A stretch of 64,000 bases of DNA, taken from Opitutaceae bacterium UBA2377. Lineage in GTDB: Bacteria > Verrucomicrobiota > Verrucomicrobiia > Opitutales > Opitutaceae. Below the pieces are notes generated by a model, which saw only the letters and a list, made by a program, of their open reading frames with translations, was not told the DNA's origin and searched no databases. Location: contig DDSZ01000014.1 of assembly GCA_002344205.1 (NCBI GenBank), positions 76,737 to 140,736 on the forward strand, in the 5' to 3' direction. The position numbers were made by a program, and so were the translations under genes. Positions 28,635 through 37,589 of the stretch are shown here, one piece after another; position 1 is the stretch's first letter; every line of letters begins with the position of its first letter.

Positions 28635-29192
28635 TCAACGTTGTAGCACACCGTCACGCCAACCACGGATGGTTGCTGGGATGCCGTAGGCAATGGCCCC
28701 GGCCGGTAAATCCTTGGTGACCACAGCACCCGCGCCAACGATGCAGCCGTCGCCGATGGTGACACCGCCGAGCACGGTCACGCCTGCGCCGAGCCAGACA
28801 TCACGACAAATTTTGGTGGGACGCAGCTCATCCGGTTGAGAGCGAATGTCCGTTCCGAGAGGCGGGATAGCATGGTTCGAGGACAGGATACGGCAGTGCA
28901 TGGAGATCAGAGTGTGGTCGCCCACCTCTATTCCACCATGGCCATACATCACAACGTAGGGGCCGACGAAGACATTGGCGCGTAGGTTGATCTGGCCGCC
29001 CCAAGCCGAAAGGATCGCGCCGCAATCGAGCGAGCAGCGGGTGCCAACCGTGATACGGCCTACTTGGCCGTCCCGGATGCCGCGCTGGAAGCGCACGCCG
29101 GGGCCGAGCGAGCAGTCAGAGCCCACGCTGGCACCACGAAGACGGGCCCAACGGATCCGGAATGCGGAGAAAATGGAATCAAGTGCTGTCAT
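28635..29192 (-). CDS. Hexapeptide-repeat acyltransferase (Maa/WbbJ-like)
   Basis: A 185-residue left-handed beta-helix acyltransferase with repeated hexads from residue 20 to 165, the catalytic-type His in SSNHAIPPLG, and the C-terminal ICRDVWLGAGVTVLGG and VVTKDLPAGAIAYGIPA that end this family. It probably O-acetylates a sugar from acetyl-CoA. It lies 25 bases after the preceding transferase gene. It differs from the WcaF-like enzyme at 13.1 kb. Confidence 0.92.
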   Translation of the reverse strand: MTALDSIFSAFRIRWARLRGASVGSDCSLGPGVRFQRGIRDGQVGRITVGTRCSLDCGAILSAWGGQINLRANVFVGPYVVMYGHGGIEVGDHTLISMHCRILSSNHAIPPLGTDIRSQPDELRPTKICRDVWLGAGVTVLGGVTIGDGCIVGAGAVVTKDLPAGAIAYGIPATIRGWRDGVLQR

Positions 29193-29217
29193 GGCAGACT
29201 TTTATCTGAGCGGTGAC

Positions 29218-30198
29218 TCATTGCCGTTCCTCCCGGGGAATTGGAGCAAGTTTTTGATGCCAACGGTATTCGTAGCAGGTGAAGAGGTCGGGGCCACCGA
29301 GAAAATCGGCAAAGCGTTCGCGTCCTGCGCGATCCTCCTCAGCTTTTTTGCCATTGAAGCCCTCCGAGCGCACCATCAGGGATGAGGCGTGATTTTGATG
29401 CACGGGCCAAGCGTGATCGAAATATCTGATGCGAGAACGGGGCAGCGCGCGGCGAAGCCGCCCGGCGAACTCGCCGAATTGCCAGCCGTAGCCCCAGAGG
29501 CGGTGGTTGAGGCCGCCGAGACGGGCCCAGGTGGAAGCACGAACGGCGAAGTGCACCGGGTCTTGACTTTCGTAGATGGAGTATTCCTCAGCGGCGTTGG
29601 TGCGCCAGAAAGCGACATCGTAGTTCTCCAACTTGTCCCAATGTGCACGGATGAAGTCGGCACGCACATGGGTGCCGCCGATGAAAACGGAGTAAGGCAG
29701 AACAATATCATGATCGCGAATAAGCTGGATATAGCGTTCGTAGAGGCCCTTGGGGTAGACGTAGTCGCTCCGCCAGACCATGACCACCGGTGCGCGTGCG
29801 ATTGGAATACTGTGATTCATTCCGTAAGTGTAGGACGCCATCTGTGGATCAATTTCGCGGTGAATGACCCAGTTGCGCCAGTGTTGACGGGAAAGAAGCT
29901 CAAAGCAGGCTGCGGGCAACGTGCCGCCCTTGTCGTAAAGGATAACCTCGTCCGATTCCGGGATATTCCACAGCAGAGTGCGCAAGGAATTTTCCGCGCA
30001 GTCGGCTTCCACGGAAGCTTGGTGGTAGAAAATGTGGGAACACGACGGCAGCGGGATGGGCACAGGTTGGCGCCCCGCATAGGCGATGATATCCGCGGTG
30101 TCGGGGCAGATACGGTTGGCGAGGCCGTAGCGCAGGTCGAATTTCTGTCGCAGGAGCCAAGCGACAAAGCGGCAACGCAGTCCGACGAAAATAGCCAT
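29218..30198 (-). CDS. Putative glycosyltransferase (GT-A-like, unassigned)
   Basis: A 326-residue cytoplasmic protein. VMVWRSDYVYPKGLYER near the middle and GGLNHRLWGYGWQFGEFAGR towards the end resemble the nucleotide-sugar and galactosyltransferase C-terminal (GT7-like) regions of GT-A enzymes, with Trp/Gly-rich acceptor motifs. I do not recognise a specific family. The ATG at 30198 is used because the upstream 102 codons overlap the FkbM gene. The context, between an acetyltransferase and an FkbM methyltransferase, supports a glycan role. Confidence 0.65.
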   Translation of the reverse strand: MAIFVGLRCRFVAWLLRQKFDLRYGLANRICPDTADIIAYAGRQPVPIPLPSCSHIFYHQASVEADCAENSLRTLLWNIPESDEVILYDKGGTLPAACFELLSRQHWRNWVIHREIDPQMASYTYGMNHSIPIARAPVVMVWRSDYVYPKGLYERYIQLIRDHDIVLPYSVFIGGTHVRADFIRAHWDKLENYDVAFWRTNAAEEYSIYESQDPVHFAVRASTWARLGGLNHRLWGYGWQFGEFAGRLRRALPRSRIRYFDHAWPVHQNHASSLMVRSEGFNGKKAEEDRAGRERFADFLGGPDLFTCYEYRWHQKLAPIPREERQ

Positions 30199-30218
30199 GG
30201 GACGAGCGGGTGAAAGAG

Positions 30219-30998
30219 TCAGTTGTCGGACCAGCCGTGGCGGCGGGCGAATGATTTTAACCCGGAAGGAGCGACGATCTTGAGTCCGTGGCGGAGCTTC
30301 CGCCAAGAGCGCCAAGCGGTTACACGCAGACGGGCCGACAGCGTGACAAGGTGGTCGGCGCGCTGGGCATACCAGTCGTTGACACCCGTTCGGTGGAAAC
30401 AGACGTAGCCCCGGACGGCGAGATAAGCAGGAACCAAAGCATCGAGTCCGCGCGAATTGTCCTCGAGAATAATGACGCGAGGCCTCCAGCGCCGGAGGTC
30501 CCACCCTTGCAGAACCGCAAGTTCATGGCCTTCGACGTCGAGGGTCGCGAAATCGACCCGTGCCACGCCGGCACGGATGAGGACGGTGTCGAGGGTGAGT
30601 TGAGGAACGGTGATCTGCTCGATGGCCTCGCCGCGGAGCGTGTAGAGTTCGTTCTGCCGTGGGTTGCTGGCGATGGAAGAAACGGCGGGATCGTGCCGCG
30701 CCCGGGAGAATGTAATGTCGCCGTCGGCGGAGCCTGCGGCGACATTGAAGAATGGGCCCTTGCGGCGGGTCTGAATGGCGGAGGCCATTTCTGGCAGCGG
30801 TTCGACCAGGACGGCGGTCCAGCCACGCTGCTCGAATGCGTAGGTCGCGCTGCCGGTGTAACCATCGAAGGCACCCACTTCCAGGCAAACGCCGTCGGGC
30901 AGCCCGGCGAATATTCGGTTCAGCAAGTCGTCCTCGTTGAACTGTGCCCGTCCTTGGAGCGTGGCGGGAGACGGAATCAAGGATGACTCGGAGGCCAT
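30219..30998 (-). CDS. FkbM family methyltransferase
   Basis: A 259-residue SAM-dependent methyltransferase: motif I CLEVGAFDGYTGSATYAFE, the acidic LVEPLPEM loop, and the FkbM hallmark FATLDVEGHELAVLQG. The last 50 residues are very basic (many Arg and Lys), perhaps for membrane contact. It overlaps the membrane protein gene by 22 bases. Likely O-methylation of a sugar in the exported glycan. Confidence 0.92.
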   Translation of the reverse strand: MASESSLIPSPATLQGRAQFNEDDLLNRIFAGLPDGVCLEVGAFDGYTGSATYAFEQRGWTAVLVEPLPEMASAIQTRRKGPFFNVAAGSADGDITFSRARHDPAVSSIASNPRQNELYTLRGEAIEQITVPQLTLDTVLIRAGVARVDFATLDVEGHELAVLQGWDLRRWRPRVIILEDNSRGLDALVPAYLAVRGYVCFHRTGVNDWYAQRADHLVTLSARLRVTAWRSWRKLRHGLKIVAPSGLKSFARRHGWSDN

Positions 30999-32107
30999 GG
31001 CGCGAAAATCGGAAAATCTTGCGGAAAGCAGACCGGACCGTGAGGACCGATCGTGAGCTGCCAGAGAGCGAGAGGATCAAGCAAAATTACACAACATCCC
31101 AGCAGTAAGATATGCCGGCGCGTTGCGAGGCAACCCGCCAGTGCTTGGAGCAGCAGCCAATACCAAGGTTGAAACACGGCCATGAACTTCGAAGCCACCC
31201 AGAGCACTGCGGGCGCGAGGAGTCGGATGCGTCCGTCAGCGCCAGCCTGCCAAGCCAGCCATGCGAGGACGAGGCCGGTGGCAAGCGAAGCGGTCTGCAC
31301 CCATACCACCAAACCCGCCGGCCACCACCATGTTTTGTGCGTGATCAAGGCCGACCAATGCCAAGGGTTGAAGGCCCCGAATCCGCCGCTGCTGCTTGCG
31401 ACCTGCGTCAGCACGGGATACCAAGCGCAGGCGAACGCGCTGGGCGCAAAACCGACGAGGAAGCCGATGGCAGCTTGTGGCACGGCCGACCGACCGTTTT
31501 GGCGCCAGACTTGCCACGCCCATAGAGGCAGGATCAGTATGGCGAGAACCTTGGTTTGCACCGCCAAAGCGAGTAGCAGTCCGGATAGAACGGGAGTGCG
31601 GGCAGCCAACAGCAAGGCAGCCAGTATGGGCATGGTTTGCACGGGTTCGAACTGCCCCTCATGTGACACCCACCAGACGGAAAGAGGTGACGCCCAGTAG
31701 CAGAGCCCCGCCCAAGGAGTTCGCACGAGGCGAGCAAACAGTGCGGCATTAATCGCCTCGATAAGGGTGAGCGAGAGTTTTAGGGCGAAGATACTGGGAT
31801 GGACCAAGGTGACCAAGCAAAAGAAAGCGATGGCACCGGGAGGATAATTATACGGCCGGTCCGCCCAGGATGCCTCTTGAAAGAAACCGTTGGGGAAAAT
31901 ATCGGCCAGAGGTTGCGCCAGAATTGATGGGCCATGCTGGGTGACAGCAAGAGCATAGCCGAATTGTCGCAACAGATCACCCGCACCGTATGGCGCATGG
32001 CCACATTGCCAGAGACGGAACAGGAGTATGAGCAACGCGAGAGCCGCGAATCCCAGCCGATGGGCACAGCTCAGGTGCCCAAATTTTTGAGCGCCGGCAT
32101 CAGGCAT
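30977..32107 (-). CDS. Polytopic membrane protein, probable GT-C (GT87-like) mannosyltransferase family
   Basis: A 376-residue protein with about nine to ten membrane segments. The early loop ADRPYNYPPGAIAFF and the later WVSHEGQFEPVQTM and VQTKVLAILILPLW are motifs seen in GT-C/GT87-type and ALG6/8-like polyprenyl-sugar transferases (the HEGQFEP segment resembles the H-x-Q/F-x-N/P loop). The start at 32107 overlaps the wzt stop by 8 bases. It may add a side sugar on the periplasmic face. The assignment is by motif and topology only. Confidence 0.68.
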   Translation of the reverse strand: MPDAGAQKFGHLSCAHRLGFAALALLILLFRLWQCGHAPYGAGDLLRQFGYALAVTQHGPSILAQPLADIFPNGFFQEASWADRPYNYPPGAIAFFCLVTLVHPSIFALKLSLTLIEAINAALFARLVRTPWAGLCYWASPLSVWWVSHEGQFEPVQTMPILAALLLAARTPVLSGLLLALAVQTKVLAILILPLWAWQVWRQNGRSAVPQAAIGFLVGFAPSAFACAWYPVLTQVASSSGGFGAFNPWHWSALITHKTWWWPAGLVVWVQTASLATGLVLAWLAWQAGADGRIRLLAPAVLWVASKFMAVFQPWYWLLLQALAGCLATRRHILLLGCCVILLDPLALWQLTIGPHGPVCFPQDFPIFAPWPPSHP

Positions 32108-33353
32108 CGGTAGTTGTCGTGTAGTCCCAACGATGGTCCAGCAACATCATGCCCTCGGCATGATGCGGAATAACACCCCGACCGTAGAAATCGCCATCCA
32201 TCGAATTGAACTGCACGGCGCCAGGAATCTCCACGAGATTGGCAAGACGGTAATTAAGGTGCGCCTCAAGGTCGATGGACAAGGTGCGGAAAGGCCAGCG
32301 GGGCACGCGACAGACGATTCGCCCGGTGTGACTCGCAGGAAAGGCCGTTCCCTGGCCGGCATTGCTCCAAAAATTGGTGAGCTTCTGGCCGTTACCGTAG
32401 AGAATGAAAGAGGCTTCGAATCCGGATGGAAACGAATCAGGGCACAGGCAGCGGTAACACAGGACGAATACGACTGTTGAGCCTGTGGTGACATCTCGGG
32501 TTGAGCGACCATCAACGAGCACATCGACTTCGGTGACCTCGATCTCGGGATGCTGGCGCACGGCCTTTGGTCTGGTCGCGCCCGTGATTTGGGTTGTAAG
32601 ATATTCCCGAAGTAGTGGAGCGGTGGGGCCGACCGAACACACGGTGCCCTGTGCCAAGTAGACGCAGCGGTTACATAGCTGGCTGACAGCCGCCATATTG
32701 TGACTCACAAATAGAACTGTCCGCTCCCCTCCACGCGCGATGTCCTGCATTTTGCCGAGGCATTTTTTTTGAAACTGCGCGTCGCCGACGGCGAGGACTT
32801 CGTCCACGATGAGAATTTCGGGCTCCAAGTGGGCGGCGACGGCAAAGGCGAGGCGCACATACATGCCGCTGGAGTAGCGCTTCACCGGGGTGTCGAGGAA
32901 CTTTTCCACTTCGGCAAAGGCGACGATCTCGTCGAATTTGCGGCGGATCTCCGCGCGACTCATGCCCAAGATGGCACCGTTGAGAAAGATGTTTTCGCGA
33001 CCGCTCAGCTCAGGGTGAAACCCGGTGCCGACTTCCAGCAGGCTGGCCACGCGGCCACGGAGTTTGATGGAGCCGGTGGTGGGTTCGGTGATGCGGGAGA
33101 GGAGCTTGAGCAGGGTTGACTTGCCGGCACCGTTGCGGCCGATGATGCCGACGACTTCACCGGGCTGCACCTCGAAGTTGATATCGCGCAGCGCCCAAAA
33201 CTCTTCGCTGGTGAAGCCTGTGCCCCAGCGAAAGCGCCGCCAGAGCTTGCGGGCGGAGTGGTGCAGGCTGTCGCGCAAAGTGTCGTGCTGCGACTCGTGC
33301 TGGATCACATAGCGCTTGCTGACACCGGATACGGAAATGGCTGGCTGGCTCAT
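32100..33353 (-). CDS. wzt: Polysaccharide ABC exporter, ATP-binding subunit (Wzt)
   Basis: ATPase of the ABC-2 exporter that moves polyprenyl-linked polysaccharide across the inner membrane. Of 417 residues, about 1-245 form the ATPase: Walker A GRNGAGKST (72-80), signature YSSGM (160-164) and Walker B LIVDE (181-185). Residues about 260-417 form a beta-rich C-terminal domain like the carbohydrate-binding domain of O9a/O8 Wzt, which recognises the terminal modification of the chain. The permease gene ends 3 bases before this gene starts. Confidence 0.93.
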   Translation of the reverse strand: MSQPAISVSGVSKRYVIQHESQHDTLRDSLHHSARKLWRRFRWGTGFTSEEFWALRDINFEVQPGEVVGIIGRNGAGKSTLLKLLSRITEPTTGSIKLRGRVASLLEVGTGFHPELSGRENIFLNGAILGMSRAEIRRKFDEIVAFAEVEKFLDTPVKRYSSGMYVRLAFAVAAHLEPEILIVDEVLAVGDAQFQKKCLGKMQDIARGGERTVLFVSHNMAAVSQLCNRCVYLAQGTVCSVGPTAPLLREYLTTQITGATRPKAVRQHPEIEVTEVDVLVDGRSTRDVTTGSTVVFVLCYRCLCPDSFPSGFEASFILYGNGQKLTNFWSNAGQGTAFPASHTGRIVCRVPRWPFRTLSIDLEAHLNYRLANLVEIPGAVQFNSMDGDFYGRGVIPHHAEGMMLLDHRWDYTTTTDA

Positions 33354-33356
33354 GCT

Positions 33357-34181
33357 TCAGATAATATCTGCAAACTGTCTTTCGGTGCGGCGGAAAAACC
33401 AGAGACCGCTTGCGGTGACGAGGACGATGAGGAAGAGAGACGTGCCCAGGCTCCAAAGCGACAACGCGTGCTGGCCGCCGAGGAGGCACCACCGGAAGCC
33501 GTCGATGATGCCGGTGAGGGGATTGAGCGCGAGGAGGTCGCGCCAGTTGGGGAAGAAATCGGTGCGATAGCCGACAGGGGAAACGAAGATGCCCACCTGC
33601 AGAAGGAATGGGACGATGAAGCGGAAGTCGCGATACTTTACCGTGAGCGCGGTGAACCAAAGCCCCAGCCCAAAAGCCGCGGCCAATGTCATCAGCACGA
33701 AAACGGGCAATGCCAGCCAGTGCCAGGTAGGCCAGTGGCCAAACCAGAGGGCGACGGCGAGAAACAGGCCGAGAACGACGATAAAATCGATGAGGGCGAC
33801 GCCAAGCGCGGAGAGGGGCACGATAAGCCGGGGGAAATAGACTTTGGAGATCAGGCTCGCATTGCCCACGAGGCTGCCGCTGGAACCGGAGAGAGCGGCC
33901 GAGAACAGTTGCCAAGCCATCAGGCCCGACAGGACGAGCACCGGGTAAGGCGCCCCGCCATCGGGCATGCCGGCCAGCCGGTCGAACAGGAAGACGAAGA
34001 TGGCAGTGGTGATGGCGGGCTGGATCAGCGCCCAAGCGATGCCGAGCACGGCCTGTTTGTAGCGGACCTTGACGTCACGCCATGCGAGGTAGCCGAGCAG
34101 TTCCCGGTAGCGCCAAAGATCACGCCAATAGTGATGTTCCGCGCGACCGGCCTCGATGGTGAGTTCAGCAGGGGCGGACAT
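33357..34181 (-). CDS. wzm: Polysaccharide ABC exporter, permease subunit (Wzm/TagG)
   Basis: A 274-residue ABC-2 type permease with six membrane segments. The N-terminal amphipathic region YLAWRDVKVRYKQAVLGIAW is the classic Wzm/TagG/KpsM gate-helix motif, and SPVGYRTDFFPNWRDLLALN with LTGIIDGFRW is the matching C-terminal block. It pairs with the adjacent Wzt. A 103-base gap with no recognised feature separates it from the upstream glycosyltransferase. Confidence 0.94.
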   Translation of the reverse strand: MSAPAELTIEAGRAEHHYWRDLWRYRELLGYLAWRDVKVRYKQAVLGIAWALIQPAITTAIFVFLFDRLAGMPDGGAPYPVLVLSGLMAWQLFSAALSGSSGSLVGNASLISKVYFPRLIVPLSALGVALIDFIVVLGLFLAVALWFGHWPTWHWLALPVFVLMTLAAAFGLGLWFTALTVKYRDFRFIVPFLLQVGIFVSPVGYRTDFFPNWRDLLALNPLTGIIDGFRWCLLGGQHALSLWSLGTSLFLIVLVTASGLWFFRRTERQFADII

Positions 34182-34284
34182 AGGGCAAAGAGCTGGAAAA
34201 GAGCGAAGAATGCGAGGGATGTTTCATCCGGAAATACCTGAAGGGCTAGAGCAGGTGAGCATGCGCTCGGATATCTTGGATGCT

Positions 34285-35379
34285 TCAGGCTTCCGCGGAA
34301 GGCAACGCTGCAGCCAGACGTTGCATGAAGGAAGGGAAAGCGAAGGTTTGGGCGTGGGCGCGGATGCGGCCGGGATCGCGGGGATGGGTCACCAGATCGC
34401 TCACAGCGGCGACGATACCCGGGATATCCCCGTAGTCGGCGATGGCGCCGACGTGTTCGTTGATGACTTCGGGTGCGCCGCCGGCACGGGCCGCGAGGCA
34501 GGGCTTGCCGTGGATCATCGCCTCAAGGTAAACGAGGCCAAAGCCTTCCCGCCAGCTGGGCAGGACAAAAAGATCGCAGGCTTCATATTCCGCGCGCAGG
34601 GCGTCATCATCAATGCGGCCGGTGAAAACGACGGCTTCAGCCAATCCGAGTTGCCGGACGATGGTTTGCAGGCGTGCACGGTCATCGCCGTCGCCGACGA
34701 TGCGAAGCTGGGCTCCGGGATGGTGAATGCGGATGGCTGGCAGGGCTTCGATGAGGGTGTCCACGCCTTTGTAACTGTCGGCCTGCGTAAGACGGCTGAC
34801 GCACAGCAATCTCGGCGCCAGCGGGTCGGGCGGGTTTGAAACGACCGGTTGGGCGGCAGCCAGCACGGGGTCAAAGGTATTGGGGATAACGAGCAGACGG
34901 GAGACTTCAAGGGACGGACAGAAACGACGCAGTTGGCGGCGGGTGTAATCGCTGATGCACAAAATCCCGTCGGCGCCGCGGAGCGCGCGGGTTTCAAGCC
35001 GGCTGAAGGGTCTCCAGACTTCAATTCCGTGGGCGACCAAAAAGTAACGCAGGCCTGGCCGCAGTTTGGCCGCAAGCCAGGCCGCCGGAAGCTGATGCAG
35101 GTGGCCGCAGACAATACGGCTGTCGCGACGGGCATGGTGGAGTGTGGCCTGCACGAACCGTGCTTTGGAGTGGCCGCAGCCGATGAGCGGTTGCAGGGCC
35201 GCGTTGGCGTAGGCGCCCGCCCGTCGATCTTCTCCCGGACGATCGTTGAGCGAGATGCTGACCACTTTGTCCTGCCCGGGAACTGCGAATTCGCAGAGCG
35301 CCTTGAGATAAAGGCGCATGATCCGCGCGATGCCGCCATCGTGGAGGAACAATTCAGGGGAAAGCAGCAGTGTGTTCAT
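34285..35379 (-). CDS. GT4 family glycosyltransferase
   Basis: A 364-residue GT-B enzyme with LFLHDGGIARIMRLYLKAL near the N-terminus, RLLCVSRLTQADSYKGVDTL opening the donor domain, and LPSWREGFGLVYLEAMIHGK as the E-x7-E motif. Two ATGs, at 35388 and 35379, are possible. An AAGGAG sits one base before the first and 10 before the second, so 35379 is preferred. This is one of very few genes in the window with a Shine-Dalgarno-like sequence. The upstream gap holds a long inverted repeat. Confidence 0.9.
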   Translation of the reverse strand: MNTLLLSPELFLHDGGIARIMRLYLKALCEFAVPGQDKVVSISLNDRPGEDRRAGAYANAALQPLIGCGHSKARFVQATLHHARRDSRIVCGHLHQLPAAWLAAKLRPGLRYFLVAHGIEVWRPFSRLETRALRGADGILCISDYTRRQLRRFCPSLEVSRLLVIPNTFDPVLAAAQPVVSNPPDPLAPRLLCVSRLTQADSYKGVDTLIEALPAIRIHHPGAQLRIVGDGDDRARLQTIVRQLGLAEAVVFTGRIDDDALRAEYEACDLFVLPSWREGFGLVYLEAMIHGKPCLAARAGGAPEVINEHVGAIADYGDIPGIVAAVSDLVTHPRDPGRIRAHAQTFAFPSFMQRLAAALPSAEA

Positions 35380-35421
35380 GGCCGCCATGCTCCTTGCTTG
35401 CTGTTTCCGGCAAAACCCAAA

Positions 35422-35508
35422 CGCCAAGGACCAAGCGCCAAATAAATCCCGGACTGCAAATCTGTCTCCCGGGTCGGGGGTTGGATTCGGAACATTTGAT
35501 CCTTGGCG
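35422..35508. repeat. Imperfect inverted repeat between asnB and a glycosyltransferase gene
   Basis: CGCCAAGGACCAA at 35422-35434 and TTGATCCTTGGCG at 35496-35508 are inverted copies matching at 12 of 13 positions, 61 bases apart. CCCAAA occurs just outside the left arm, and its complement TTTGGG lies some bases outside the right arm. In addition, CGCCAA repeats directly at 35437-35442. It lies in the 145-base gap between asnB and the next gene. It could be a REP-like intergenic element or the base of a long RNA hairpin. Confidence 0.55.
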
Positions 35509-35524
35509 TATGTGGTTTGGGCTT

Positions 35525-37417
35525 TCAACCGGCCTTCCGATTGGCAAAGGCGATCAGCACCGCGAGGGTCCAGACCCGGGACCAGGCGCGGGGATCATGG
35601 CGGTGAAGGAAATCCTGCCACAAGCGCTGGACAACGGAGGCATCAAGCCAAGGGCAAGAGGCAAGGGCGGCCGGAGCAAAGGTGGCCTCAAGGAAGGGGC
35701 GCAATTCGTGTTTCATCCAGCAGGCGAACGGCAGGGTGAAACCGCGTTTTGGGTTTTTCAGGATGGCGGGAGGCAGCAGGTCGGATACGGCGTCGGCCAG
35801 CGCCTGTTTGGATCGGCCGGGAGCCTGCTTGAATCGGGCCAATTGCGGCCACAGCCATGCAAGGAGCGAGGTGTCGGCGAACGGCACGCGCAGTTCGAGC
35901 GAGTGGGCCATGCTGCAGACATCGCTGTCGCGAAGCAGCACATCGGCCATGTAGGTGCGCAGCTCCCAAGCGCTGAGAATCTGAAAATTGTCCGCACCGA
36001 TCAGGTCGTCCACAAATTCATCAAACAGCGGGGCGTGCGGACCCTGACGCTGCATGAGTTCACGGGCTTCCGGGGTGAGCAGTCCCATGAGCGTGCTTTC
36101 CGGCAGGACCCGGCGGCGCAGCGAGGCGATTTCGTGGAGGTCGCGCGCGGAGGAAAGCACGTCGGCCAATTTCAGGGCGCGGGTTGAGCCGCGTGCGCGG
36201 AGATGGCTGAGAAGCCGGTGCCGGAGAACAGCAGGAAGCGAGGACCAGACGCCAAGCAGCCGCTTGAGGCGCGGACCGTCGCGGAAGGAAGGATAACCGC
36301 CGAAGAGCTCGTCGCTGCCGAGGCCCGAAAGGGCCGCGGTCACACCGCCGTTGCGAGCCGCTTGGCTGGCATACCAAGTGTTGATGCCGTCGCCGGTCGG
36401 TTGATCCATCGTGCGCAGGATACGGGGCAAATCGGCGGCAACCTGCGTGCCGGTGAGGGTGAACTCATGATGCTCCGTATCGAAGGTTTTGGCGACCAAG
36501 GCGGCTCCGGCCTGCTCCGAGTATTCCGACTCGGCAAAGATCACGGAAAAGGTCTTGAGTCGGCCCGGGCTGGCGCGGGCCATGAGTCCGACGAGTGCGG
36601 AGGAGTCGAGTCCCCCGGAGAGAAAGGCACCGACCGGCACATCGGCCAGGCGGTGGGCATTTACGGTGTCATCCAACCGAGCGCGGAGTCCCGCCACAAA
36701 ACCGGCGTAAGTTTTTTCTGTGGTCGGGGTGGGCCCGGGTGCCGGCAGGTGCCACCAAGCCCAGGTGGACAAGCGCCGGGATGGATCGAGGACGAGTGCG
36801 TGCCCCGGCGGCAAGTTGCGCAGCCCCCGGTAAATTGTGCGCGGGGGAGGGACGGCGAGACGGGCCAGATAGTCAGCCACACCCGCAGGATCGATGACGT
36901 TTTCGACCTGCCTGCTGGCGCGCAGCGCATTGAGCTCGGAAGCAAAGAGCAAGCCGGCGGGTGTGCTTGCATAATACAGCGGCTTGATGCCGAGAGGGTC
37001 GCGAGCGGCGAACAGCCGGCGCTCGCGATCATCCCAGATGGCGAAGGCGAACATGCCGCGGAGGCGGGGGAGGCATTTTTCCTGCCAGTGGGCATAGGCC
37101 AACAGGAGCACTTCCGTGTCGCAGTGCGTTTTGAACGCGTGGCCGGCCTGCTCGAGTTCAGCCCGCAGCTCGCGGTGATTGTAGATGGCCCCGTTAAAAA
37201 CCAGGGTGTAGCGGCCGTCCGCGGTTTGCATCGGCTGATGTCCGTGCGCGGGGTCAAAGATGGCCAGCCGGCGCATTCCGAGGGAGGCTTCATGGACCGT
37301 GGCGTAGCCCTCGTCATCAGGCCCGCGGTGCACCATCGCCGCACACATGCGCCGGATCGCTTCCGTCCGGGATTCGGCAGACTCACGCGAACTTACGAAG
37401 CCGGCTATGCCGCACAT
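35525..37417 (-). CDS. asnB: Asparagine synthase (glutamine-hydrolysing), polysaccharide-locus type
   Basis: Amidotransferase with an N-terminal class II glutaminase and a C-terminal ATP-dependent synthetase. The 630-residue protein begins MCGIAGFVSS, so Cys2 becomes the N-terminal nucleophile after Met removal; HRGPDDEG and FNGAIYNHRELR follow. The synthetase PPi-loop is SGGLDSSALVG. The frame is open to 37471, but the ATG at 37417 is fixed by the Cys2 rule. Such enzymes are frequent at the head of exopolysaccharide clusters, where they may amidate sugar acids. It is the first gene of this locus and lies after a 172-base gap. Confidence 0.93.
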   Translation of the reverse strand: MCGIAGFVSSRESAESRTEAIRRMCAAMVHRGPDDEGYATVHEASLGMRRLAIFDPAHGHQPMQTADGRYTLVFNGAIYNHRELRAELEQAGHAFKTHCDTEVLLLAYAHWQEKCLPRLRGMFAFAIWDDRERRLFAARDPLGIKPLYYASTPAGLLFASELNALRASRQVENVIDPAGVADYLARLAVPPPRTIYRGLRNLPPGHALVLDPSRRLSTWAWWHLPAPGPTPTTEKTYAGFVAGLRARLDDTVNAHRLADVPVGAFLSGGLDSSALVGLMARASPGRLKTFSVIFAESEYSEQAGAALVAKTFDTEHHEFTLTGTQVAADLPRILRTMDQPTGDGINTWYASQAARNGGVTAALSGLGSDELFGGYPSFRDGPRLKRLLGVWSSLPAVLRHRLLSHLRARGSTRALKLADVLSSARDLHEIASLRRRVLPESTLMGLLTPEARELMQRQGPHAPLFDEFVDDLIGADNFQILSAWELRTYMADVLLRDSDVCSMAHSLELRVPFADTSLLAWLWPQLARFKQAPGRSKQALADAVSDLLPPAILKNPKRGFTLPFACWMKHELRPFLEATFAPAALASCPWLDASVVQRLWQDFLHRHDPRAWSRVWTLAVLIAFANRKAG

Positions 37418-37589
37418 GAAATCGGGAGGAAAGTGGCGAGCTTCGCCCGGTCGCTTCCACTTTGAAAGCAACAGCCGAGAGGGTTGCGGGCGGATGGGCC
37501 CATGAGGAAGCGGCTAGGGTCTATACCCCAGCCGGAAAAGGCTTAGTGAATCCCCGAAACTTGGCAATCCCGTTGATAGTGCATGAGTT

